Source: CAZADA01 sp964524065 (GTDB lineage Bacteria; Pseudomonadota; Alphaproteobacteria; Caulobacterales; Maricaulaceae). From it: a DNA stretch of 12,820 nt. Shown here piece by piece: positions 1 through 7,600 of the stretch (position 1 is its first letter; the number at the start of each line of letters is the position of its first letter). Below the pieces are notes generated by a model. The model did not search any database and had not been told where the DNA came from. It was given only the letters and a program-made list of their open reading frames with translations. A program made the translations under genes and the position numbers. The stretch covers positions 1 through 12,820 of the forward strand of contig CAZGCB010000079.1 of the NCBI GenBank assembly GCA_964524065.1. Reading direction: 5' to 3'.

Positions 1-88
1 TACACCCCGCCCTTGCCTTCCGCGTCGCCCGGCAACAAGTCCTGCACCGTCTAAAATTTTATTCCGGAATCCGCAAGCGCAACCAACT
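1..88 (-). other. out-of-frame continuation of sufB
   Basis: Read one base out of the upstream sufB frame, this stretch encodes LVALADSGIKF, a TAG stop at 51-53, then TVQDLLPGDAEGKGGV up to the window edge. From memory, the family reads about ELVALDDAEIKYSTVQNWYPGD here. The homology therefore continues, but with a stop where Ser is expected and Leu-Leu where Trp-Tyr is expected. Just upstream, KQQ at 101-109 replaces the usual QLH. Several unrelated changes in about 80 bases suggest low-quality consensus or recent pseudogenisation. Confidence 0.7.
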
Positions 89-907
89 CACAACCGCGGC
101 TTGTTGTTTATTTTCGTCGCGCATTGGCGCTGTGCACCCCTCCAAATAGGAGACGTAAGAGCCCTCATCCGCGATGATCAGCGTGCGTTCGAACTGCCCC
201 GTTCCGCGCGCATTCATGCGGAAATAGGTGCTCAGCTCCATGGGGCAGCGCACCCCTTTGGGGATGTAAACGAAGGTGCCGTCGGAAAACACGGCGGCGT
301 TCAGTGTCGCGAAGAAATTGTCCGTCGCCGGCACAACAGAACCTAAATACTGCCGCACCAGCTCCGGGTGTTCGCGCACCGCCTCAGACATGGACATGAA
401 GATGACGCCAGCCTTGGCCAGCTCTTCTTTAAATGTCGTCGCCACGGACACGCTGTCAAAGACGGCGTCCACCGCCACGCGCGGGGTTTCGCGCGCGGTC
501 GCAGCGTTCTCCGCCGCCCCTTCGACGCCCAGCAACACCTCCGCCTCGCGCAGGGGAATGCCGAGTTTTTCATACGTCTCGAGGATTTCGGGCGGGACGT
601 CGTCCAGGCTTTCGTACTTCGCAGCGGTTTTCGGCGCGGCGTAGTAATAGGCGTCCTGGTAGTCAATGCTGGGATAATCCACCATCGCCCAGCTCGGCTC
701 CTCCATGGTCAGCCAGCGCTGATACGCATCGAGACGCTGCGCCAACATCCAGTCCGGCTCTTCTTTCTTTTCCGAAATGAAGCGGATGATGTCCTCATTG
801 AGGCCCTTGGGCGCATATTCTTGTTCGATTTCCGTCGTGAAGCCTGCGGAATACTTATCCGCCTCCAAGCGCTCCACAGTCTCGACGGTGTCTTTTGTCG
901 CGGGCAT
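59..907 (-). CDS. sufB: SufB, Fe-S cluster scaffold subunit, 3' end disrupted
   Basis: SufB is the scaffold subunit of the cytoplasmic SufBCD complex, which builds Fe-S clusters from sulfur supplied by a cysteine desulfurase. The open frame gives 282 residues, while the family is usually about 480-500. Residues 1-273 read as an ordinary SufB N-terminal half: EYAPKGLNEDIIRFIS, then FVYIPKGVRCPMELSTYF, then EGCTAPMRDEN. After AAVV the frame leaves the family sequence and stops at 59-61. The next frame resumes family-like sequence (LVAL, then TVQ, then PGDAEGKGG), so one base is missing near 88-89. The start is ATG with a GGAG ribosome site at 914-917. The gene is 15 bases behind the desulfurase gene in the same operon. 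Family identity is certain. Whether the break is real decay or a consensus error near a contig end cannot be decided here. The conserved C-terminal core lies outside the window. Confidence 0.9.
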   Translation of the reverse strand: MPATKDTVETVERLEADKYSAGFTTEIEQEYAPKGLNEDIIRFISEKKEEPDWMLAQRLDAYQRWLTMEEPSWAMVDYPSIDYQDAYYYAAPKTAAKYESLDDVPPEILETYEKLGIPLREAEVLLGVEGAAENAATARETPRVAVDAVFDSVSVATTFKEELAKAGVIFMSMSEAVREHPELVRQYLGSVVPATDNFFATLNAAVFSDGTFVYIPKGVRCPMELSTYFRMNARGTGQFERTLIIADEGSYVSYLEGCTAPMRDENKQQAAVVSWLRLRIPE

Positions 908-922
908 TGGCGTCTCCGAAAC

Positions 923-2068
923 TCAGGCTGCGACAGGACAGGCCCGCGCGGCCGCGCGGGTCCAGGCCTCAACAAAACTGTCTATGTCCGCCGGCCTTGT
1001 GGTCCATCCCACACTGATGCGGATCGCGCCGCCAGCGAGGGCGTCGCTAAAACCCATGGCCGTCAGCACATGGCTCGCGCGCACCTTGCCGGACGAGCAG
1101 GCCGCCCCGGCGCTCACCGCCACGCCATCCATATCCAGCGCCATGACTTGCAACTCGCTGGAAAAGCCAGCAAGGCCGATACAGCTGGTGTTCGCCAGGC
1201 GGGGCGCGTTCTCGCCGAAAATCCGTACATCCGGGCGCGCGGCGCGCAAGCGCGTCTCCATCCCGTCACGCAGGCCCGCCAGACGGGGCATCTCGGCTTG
1301 ATCGCGTAGGGCCGCGTCCACAGCGGCGGCGAACCCCGCGGCGCCGGCGAGATTGGGCGTGCCGCCACGGCGGCCGCGCTCTTGCCCGCCGCCATGCAGG
1401 GCGCGCGATTGCGGGGCGCGCGGCCCCGTGATCAGGGCCCCAACACCGGCCGGACCGCCAAGCTTATGGGCCGACAGGGTGAGATAATCCGCGCCGAGCA
1501 AGCTGAGATCGATATCCACGCGCCCCAGCGCCTGCACCGCATCGACCAACAAATAACCGCCGGCGTCGCGCACCGCGTCCGCAATCTCCGCCACGGGCTG
1601 CAGAACGCCGATTTCATTGTTCGCCAGCATCAGCGCCACCGCTGGCGGCCCCTCCGCGGCGTCCCAGCGGGCCAAGCGCTCCCGCAGCCAGGCCGCGTCG
1701 GCCACGCCATCGGCGGACACGGGGATGAGCGTCGCGGTGACATCCATGGCCCGCACGGTTTCCAGCACCGCGTCATGTTCGATCGCCGACACGAACACAT
1801 GTCGCGCGCCGCCGGCGGCGCTCATGCCATGCAGCGCCAGATTGATCGCTTCGGTGGCGCCGCTGGTGAAGGTGACGGCTTCGGCATCCGCGCCGACCGC
1901 GCCGGCCAGTGTGCGGCGCGCATCCTCCAGAAGCGCATGCGCTCGCCGGCCGGCCGCATGAACAGAGGCGGGATTGCCGCCTGTCTCCAGCGCCGCCTGC
2001 ACCGCCGCCAGCGCTTCAGGCCGGATGGGTGATGTGGCGTTGTGATCGAGGTACACAGACGCGCTCAC
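923..2068 (-). CDS. Cysteine desulfurase, NifS/IscS type (PLP-dependent)
   Basis: This enzyme converts L-cysteine to L-alanine and passes the sulfur, as a persulfide, to the Fe-S assembly machinery in the cytoplasm. It has 381 residues, normal for the family. Visible landmarks are YLDHNATSP at the N-terminus, TSGATEAIN (68-76) for cofactor phosphate, His98 in AIEHDAV for ring stacking, Asp176 in LLVDAVQ for the pyridine nitrogen, and Lys202 in SAHKLGGP as the Schiff-base lysine. Cys324 in AACSSGKVRASHVL is the mobile-loop catalytic cysteine. The long CSSG-type loop points to the group I (NifS/IscS) class rather than SufS. The start is GTG and overlaps the iscR stop by four bases (GTGA, 2065-2068), so the two are probably translationally coupled. 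sufB follows 15 bases later. It may well be the sulfur donor for this operon, although many alphaproteobacterial operons also carry a distal sufS, which would be outside the window. Confidence 0.95.
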   Translation of the reverse strand: MSASVYLDHNATSPIRPEALAAVQAALETGGNPASVHAAGRRAHALLEDARRTLAGAVGADAEAVTFTSGATEAINLALHGMSAAGGARHVFVSAIEHDAVLETVRAMDVTATLIPVSADGVADAAWLRERLARWDAAEGPPAVALMLANNEIGVLQPVAEIADAVRDAGGYLLVDAVQALGRVDIDLSLLGADYLTLSAHKLGGPAGVGALITGPRAPQSRALHGGGQERGRRGGTPNLAGAAGFAAAVDAALRDQAEMPRLAGLRDGMETRLRAARPDVRIFGENAPRLANTSCIGLAGFSSELQVMALDMDGVAVSAGAACSSGKVRASHVLTAMGFSDALAGGAIRISVGWTTRPADIDSFVEAWTRAAARACPVAA

Positions 2069-2616
2069 GGCGAAGCGGCCTCGCGATTGGCTTTGGCGCG
2101 GGCGCCGCCCAAATCAGCCAGCGGATCAGCCGCCTCACGCGTTTGGCCGGCGTCATTGGCGAAGCGCGGCGTGTCCTGCAGGCTGGGCGCCTGGGCGCGG
2201 CCGCGCACCTGGCCCTTGACCACATCTTCGAGCGTGACGCCACTCAAAAACAAATGGATTTGCCGGGACAGCTCATCCCACAAATCATGGGTCAAACACC
2301 GCCGCGCGCCCGTAAGGCAGCCCTTGGGCGTATTGGGATCGCAGCGCGTGGCGCGCAGCGGTTCATCCACCGCCAGAACCACATCCGCCACGCGGGTTTC
2401 ACCCGCCGGATGCGCCAGTTGATAGCCGCCGCCCGGGCCGCGGACGCTGCGCACCACGCCAGCGCGGCGCAACCGTGCGAACAATTGCTCAAGATAAGAG
2501 TGCGAGATTTCCTGACGTTCGGCGATGGCCGTCAGCGGCACGGGCCCGTTTCCACTGTGGCTCGCCAAATCGGCCATCGCCATCACCGCGTATCGTCCTT
2601 TAGAGGAAAGCCTCAC
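2065..2616 (-). CDS. iscR: IscR/Rrf2-family Fe-S-sensing transcriptional regulator
   Basis: This is an Rrf2-family winged-helix repressor that senses Fe-S cluster status. It has 183 residues and begins with the canonical MRLSSKGRYAVMAM. The GTG start is fixed by that motif. The helix-turn-helix lies at about residues 26-50 (LTAIAERQEISHSYLEQLF), followed by the wing GPGGGYQLA. Cys92, Cys100, Cys107 and His110 match the cluster ligands Cys92, Cys98, Cys104 and His107 of E. coli IscR, with slightly wider spacing. It should therefore bind a [2Fe-2S] cluster rather than being a cluster-free paralogue. The C-terminal tail from about residue 140 is loose and charged, as is usual in this family. It is first in the operon, ahead of the desulfurase and sufB, and has a type 1-like operator dyad upstream at 2703-2729. 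It most likely represses the operon when clusters are plentiful. Confidence 0.93.
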   Translation of the reverse strand: MRLSSKGRYAVMAMADLASHSGNGPVPLTAIAERQEISHSYLEQLFARLRRAGVVRSVRGPGGGYQLAHPAGETRVADVVLAVDEPLRATRCDPNTPKGCLTGARRCLTHDLWDELSRQIHLFLSGVTLEDVVKGQVRGRAQAPSLQDTPRFANDAGQTREAADPLADLGGARAKANREAASP

Positions 2617-2702
2617 CGTACGCTCCGAAATCGAGTCGCGGTCGCGGGGACGGGCATGCTACTCACACGGTCCCTGTTACGACCCATCTGGGCCTAGAGG
2701 TA

Positions 2703-2729
2703 AATTCCCTACTCACAGAGTCAAGAATT
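2703..2729 (-). promoter_or_regulatory. Candidate IscR operator (27-base dyad) in the iscR promoter
   Basis: On the minus strand this is an interrupted palindrome: AATTC, three bases, ACTC, three central bases, GAGT, three bases, GAATT. All nine paired positions match. Its core, TTGACT-N5-AGTAGG, fits the E. coli IscR type 1 architecture YYGACT-N5-AGTCRR with one change in the second half-site. It lies 87-113 bases upstream of the iscR GTG. TTGACT at 2724-2719 could also serve as a -35 box, but no good -10 box follows at 17 bases. That IscR binds here is inferred. Confidence 0.6.
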
Positions 2730-2783
2730 AGATGGCCATGAATCGTCGTTTTCGCATGACGCCATATGAACGGCCCACGCCAT

Positions 2784-2798
2784 TTCCTGAGTCAGGAA
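2784..2798. promoter_or_regulatory. Perfect 15-base palindrome upstream of the hydrolase gene
   Basis: TTCCTGA and TCAGGAA form perfect seven-base arms around a single G. The site ends 48 bases before the hydrolase ATG and lies in the 230-base divergent region between iscR and the hydrolase. It does not fit the IscR type 1 or type 2 pattern well. It could be the operator of another regulator or a weak 5' leader hairpin. No T-run follows, so a terminator is unlikely. I see no clear -35/-10 pair for the hydrolase. Confidence 0.4.
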
Positions 2799-2846
2799 CT
2801 CGGTATTGGGCCGGCGCCGCGATGATGCCGGCCACGGAGAACAGCC

Positions 2847-3506
2847 ATGCCTGAAGTGATTTTCGTCGGCCCCGAGGGCCGTTTAGAGGGCCGCTACCAG
2901 CCCGGGGCGGGTGATTCGGCGCCCATCGCCTTGGTGCTGCACGCCCACCCCAAGGCCGGCGGCTCCATGGATGATCCCATTGTGACGGAGTTGTTCGACA
3001 TGTTCCGCGCGCGCGGTTTTGCGACGCTGCGCTTCAATTTCCGTGGCGTGGGCCGCAGCCAGGGCGTCTATGATCAAGGCATTGGCGAGCTGTCAGACGC
3101 CGCGGCGGCTCTCGATTGGGTGCAGAGCTTTAACGCGAACGCGCCATTTTGCTGGGTGGCCGGCTATTCCTTCGGCGCCTGGATCGGCATGCAGCTGCTG
3201 ATGCGCCGGCCGGAGGTGCACGGCTTTTTGTCGGTCGCGCCGCCCATGAACCTCTATGACTTCTCGTTCCTGGCGCCGTGCCCGGCCTCTGGCCTCGTCA
3301 TCAATGGTGATCAGGACCAAGTCGTGCCGCACGAGGAAGTGCGCAAACTCACCGATAAGATCCGGGTGCAGAAGAACATCGAGGTGCAGTTCGAAGTGCT
3401 GGAGGGAGCCAACCATTTCTTCGCCGACCGTGTTGATGCGTTGATCGAACGGTGCGCGCTCTATCTCGACCGGCGGTTGGTGGCCGATCAGGCCTTGACC
3501 GGCTAG
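2847..3506 (+). CDS. Alpha/beta hydrolase, COG2945-like
   Basis: This is a 219-residue single-domain alpha/beta hydrolase, presumably cytoplasmic, with no signal peptide. Landmarks are LVLHAHPKAGGSMDDPIV after strand 3, LRFNFRGVGRSQG (61-73), the nucleophile elbow GYSFGAW with Ser108, the acid in INGDQDQVVP (Asp155 or Asp157), and His190 in GANHFF. The triad is therefore complete. The LRFNFRGVGRS block and short length match the COG2945 group, whose substrates are unknown. The ATG start has a GGAG ribosome site at 2836-2839. It is transcribed divergently from the iscR-suf operon, and from memory this kind of hydrolase often sits beside suf genes in alphaproteobacteria. Its stop codon overlaps that of anmK on the other strand. 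Esterase or thioesterase activity is plausible but not shown by the sequence. Confidence 0.88.
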   Translation: MPEVIFVGPEGRLEGRYQPGAGDSAPIALVLHAHPKAGGSMDDPIVTELFDMFRARGFATLRFNFRGVGRSQGVYDQGIGELSDAAAALDWVQSFNANAPFCWVAGYSFGAWIGMQLLMRRPEVHGFLSVAPPMNLYDFSFLAPCPASGLVINGDQDQVVPHEEVRKLTDKIRVQKNIEVQFEVLEGANHFFADRVDALIERCALYLDRRLVADQALTG

Positions 3507-4660
3507 GCGCCGCGCGGACGGGCGAGCCGCCCGCCGGTCTGCGGCTGTGCGACCCCCGTGGTTCCCGGAAAGCTGAGCGGCAATCGCTTTAGGCTGCGCA
3601 TAGCGAGATACGCCATGAGTTCGGCTTCGAGCGCGTCGGCGTCCCACCCGAGCGCTGCGGCCGGCTCCAGCCGCACGCCGCCGTCCAAACGCTCGGCGAT
3701 GGCTTGCCTCAGCACGGGGTTGCGCACGCCGCCGCCCGCGACGATGACACGCGCCACCGGTTGCGGCGCAAAGCGCAAGGCGCGGGCGACCGTTTCAGCC
3801 GTGAACGCCGTAAGCGTCGCGCAGCCATCCTCCAGCGACAGCCCGTCCAGCGGCGCCATGGAAAAGGCGAAGCGGTCGAGGGATTTGGGCGGCGGCGCGT
3901 CGAAATGGCGGTGGTCGAGCAAGCGCGCGAGCGCCGCGGTGTTCGCCGTCCCCGCCGCGGCGAAGCGACCCTCCGTATCATAGTCGCCAGCGCCATGGCG
4001 GCTCACCCACGCATCCAGCATCCCATTGGCTGGGCCGGTGTCAAAGGCGAGAAGGTCCGCGCAATGGCGGGTGAGGAAGGTGATGTTCGCCACACCGCCC
4101 AAATTCAGCACCGCTGTCTTAGCCGCGTCTCCCGACGCGCCCTGAGCCAACGCCCAATGATAGATCGGGGCCAAAGGCGCCCCATGACCGCCGGCGGCGA
4201 TATCGGCGCGGCGAAAATCGAACACCACCGGCAGGCCGACCAAATCCGCCAAAGCTTGGCCATCGCCGAGTTGGCAAGTGGCGCCCGGACGGTTCTGCGG
4301 CGGGCGATGCAGCACCGTCTGACCGTGAAAGCCGATGAGGCTCGGCTCCCAATCCGGGTGTTCCGCGAGAAACGCCGCCACAGCCCGCGCATGCGCGGCG
4401 GTGACGGCGATCTGGGCGGCCCCGAAAATGGGCGGCGGATCGCCCTCAAAATCCCAAGCCGGGGCGGCCTCCATCGCTGCGCCGATCAGCGCCCGCTCTT
4501 GATCGTGGAACGCCATCACGGCCGAGGGCCCGCGGCGGATCACGCCCTCGCCATCAGTCTCCATCACGGCCACATCCACGGCGTCATAGGACGTGCCGCT
4601 CATCAGCCCGAGCGCACACACACTGGGCGGGCGACTTCGCGCGTCAGCGCTTGCGCTCAT
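3503..4660 (-). CDS. anmK: Anhydro-N-acetylmuramic acid kinase
   Basis: AnmK cleaves and phosphorylates 1,6-anhydro-MurNAc to MurNAc-6-phosphate, a cytoplasmic step of peptidoglycan recycling. The protein has 385 residues, a normal length. Motifs seen are GLMSGTSYDAVDVAVM (18-33) for nucleotide and sugar binding, GFHGQTVLHRP (110-120), LNLGGVANIT (186-195), FDTGPANGMLDAW (206-218) with the likely catalytic Asp207, and VAGGGVRNPVL (307-317). GWDADALEAELMAYLA (338-353) follows near the C-terminus. The ATG overlaps the stop of the upstream AsmA-like gene as ATGA (4657-4660), so the two are probably coupled. The stop shares CTAG (3503-3506) with the convergent hydrolase gene, leaving no room for a terminator between them. 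The GTSYDAVD variant of the usual GTSMDG(I/V)D motif is, from memory, acceptable for alphaproteobacterial members. Confidence 0.95.
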   Translation of the reverse strand: MSASADARSRPPSVCALGLMSGTSYDAVDVAVMETDGEGVIRRGPSAVMAFHDQERALIGAAMEAAPAWDFEGDPPPIFGAAQIAVTAAHARAVAAFLAEHPDWEPSLIGFHGQTVLHRPPQNRPGATCQLGDGQALADLVGLPVVFDFRRADIAAGGHGAPLAPIYHWALAQGASGDAAKTAVLNLGGVANITFLTRHCADLLAFDTGPANGMLDAWVSRHGAGDYDTEGRFAAAGTANTAALARLLDHRHFDAPPPKSLDRFAFSMAPLDGLSLEDGCATLTAFTAETVARALRFAPQPVARVIVAGGGVRNPVLRQAIAERLDGGVRLEPAAALGWDADALEAELMAYLAMRSLKRLPLSFPGTTGVAQPQTGGRLARPRGA

Positions 4661-7600
4661 CCGCGCGAGCCGGCCGCGCCCACGCGCGCGGCGGTGGCGC
4701 CGCCTTCGGGAAAGCAGGCATAATCATCCACGCGCTCGGGCGCCGCCTCGCCGTCAAAACGCTCATCATCCCGCAAGCGACCCTCAAAAATGCGCCGCAA
4801 TATCCCGGGCGCCAACGCCGATAGCGGGTTGACGCGAATGTTGGCGCCCGTGAAAGGCCCGCGAATGGAAAAGGTGACGCCAAATACGCCCTCGCCTTCG
4901 CGCGATGTGAGCACATCGCCCACCACCGGAATGGCGCCCAGCACCGAACTCACGCCATAGGCCGGCGCCAGGGTGCCTTGGACGGACAACTCCTCGCCCT
5001 CCGCGTCGATGCGCCCGGACGTGGACACGCCCAACGCCGGGCCGGACATCAAAGCCCGCTCGAAATAAAATACATTTTCGGCCGTTGTGACGTCTGCGGT
5101 GAGGCGGTTGAAACTGATGCCCTCACCATTCAGCGTGTCGGACAAGCCCTTGAAGGACACCACCGAGCTCAGCAATTGCGCGAGGATGGGCGTGTTCACC
5201 AGGCGAAAATCGCCCACCCGCACGAACAGTTTGGTGGGCGCCTCCGGCGGCGCGCTGGCGGGCGGGACATCGCCATCAATGGTCAACACGCCGCCGCGGA
5301 AATCGTCGTTCAACAACACAGAACGCATCAACACGCTGACATCTTGGCTGTAGACGCACAGCTTGCGCGCCGCATCGTCGGCTGTGGTGATGGGAAACAC
5401 ATCCGCGGTGATGAACTGCGCCCCCTCCGCCGCCGGTTGCGCCGGCGCATCATCGGTGATCGCGATGGCGTGCCCCGCCCGGAAGGTCATGTCGTCGATG
5501 CGGGTGCCATTATGCGTCATGGCCAGGGTGACATCGGTGAGATCATCGCGTTTGGAGATGGTCACCCGGTCAAAATCTGCGAGCAGCTCGAACTCGGTAG
5601 GGATCTCCGCCGGTTCACTGTTCAAGAGGTAGAAGATCAAGTCGTTGGCGTTGAACTGCGAGCCCGCCACATCAATCAACAAGCCATCATTGGCGGTGCG
5701 CCGCACGCGCCCGCGCGCTTCGATGTAATCCTCCAGCACGACATTGTCGGCGACGATGGACTCCACTTGAAAGTCCGGTCCGAAACTGGCGCGTCCCTGC
5801 AGCAAGAGGCCCTCAGCCGACAGGCGCACATCGGGAAACGCATACCCCCCATCATCGCGGAAGACATAGCTGAGGCGTCCTTCACCGGGCGCGCCGGCGG
5901 GCTTGCGCCAATCGGACACCGGCGAACGGATGGCCGCCTCGGTGAAGTCCATCGTCACATCCGCGCTCTTGAGCAGCTCTTCGGAGGCGATGAGGTCTGC
6001 TTTGATCATCACATCGCCGGTGAGGAACTCACGCGTCGCAAACCCGAGCTTGTCCCACCCGACATTGTCGATGACGGCGTTCACGGTGATTTCCGATCGC
6101 GGCCCGCCCTCCGCCAAGGGATACTCCACCCAATCGATCACCGCTCGGGCTGGGCCGAGCCGCCCTTCCGCGCGCGCGACGATTTCATCCGTGCGGCCTT
6201 TCACCGTGACCTTGGCCCCCGATAGCGGCAGGAACTCCACATGATGCGGCGCGAACACGTCGTCAAAGACGCCATCGATTTCAAAATTGACCAATTCCGG
6301 CGGCACCTCATCGAGGATCGGCCAGGACAATTCCATACGCCCGCCGCCATAGCCGGCGAATTCGTCGGGCGTCTTGCCCGTCGGCTCCAGCAGATAGAGC
6401 GGATCGGAATCCAGCAGCGCCAACATGTCCGGCACCGGCCCATAGCCATCGGCGCCGAAGCGCGCGATGCCGCCAGGCTCCTTTAACTCCGGCAGATGGA
6501 TGTACCCGTTGGTGACATCGATGCGCCGCACCGTCCCGCGCTCCACGCGCGCGTCCAGGCTGTTGCCGCGCAACTCCACATCACCGGAGGCGCCCACCAA
6601 CGGCGTCATGGTTTCGATATAGAGGATCTCCGTGTCTTCATATGAGAAGGTGAAGGTCAGCCGATCATCATCCAGGCGCTTTTCAATCCACGCCTCCACC
6701 GGCATATCCAGGCGCAAATAACCGTCAAAGGCGCGCCCGGCGAGGATCGCATCGCGCACCCAATCGCGCGCCGGGTCGATAAACTCCACCGGCCAGGCCG
6801 CCATGACATGCTCAGGACGCACCTCGCCCGTCAGCGGGCCCTCCACGCGCACGGCCGGCAACAGGACGCCGTTGGAGGCTTCTTGCATCCGAATATCGCC
6901 ACGGAAGGCCGCCTCCACTTCAAACAGGGCGATGGTGAAATCATCAAAGCGCACAGTCAGATTGGCCAAATCCGCCGCGCCGTTGAACTCGGCCCGATCA
7001 ATGGTCAGCACATCAGCGAAGACGGGACGCAGATCCAACACCAGGTTTTCGCTGCGCAGGTCAAAATCCATGACCGCCCCTGGCTCGCCGCGCAGCGCCT
7101 CCTCAACGTCCCGCAGAGCCCCGGTGAACGTCGCGTTCAACCCCTCCACATCAAAGGCTAGGGTTTCCAGCGTCGCGCCCTCATCGGAGAAACGCGCCCG
7201 CAGGGTCCCGCTGCGAACCTCACGATCTTGCTCATCCAAAAAGCGCAGCGTGCCGGCGCCGATTTGCGCTTCGATATCACCGGTGAGCGACACCGCACCG
7301 TTTTCAAACGCGGCCGTGGCCAAAAAGCTCACCGGCGCATCCAAGCGTGAAAGGACAGCGAGCGGGCCATCCGCATCCGCGACGCCGGCGGGAGACAGAT
7401 ACTCCACCTCCGCCACCAAGAAGCCTTCTTGGAAATCATCGCTGATGCGTGCGCGCGCATCGAAATGGGCTTGCGGATGCAGATCCGGCATGCCGCCCAC
7501 CGCGCGTAACGCAAAGCCGTCGCCGCGCCGGCTGAGCCGAATGGAGGCGTCGCGCACCGTCAGCTTGGCCCCCAAGCGGGCGTCGACAATGTGGAAGGCG

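Noticed and set aside
368..1309. 313-codon plus-strand open frame across sufB and the desulfurase gene
   Set aside because: It spans two well-supported genes and their junction on the other strand, and its product is Arg/His-rich noise.
4978..6225. 415-codon plus-strand open frame
   Set aside because: It lies wholly inside the AsmA-like gene, with a low-complexity Arg/His/Gly-rich product and no plausible ribosome site or family similarity.
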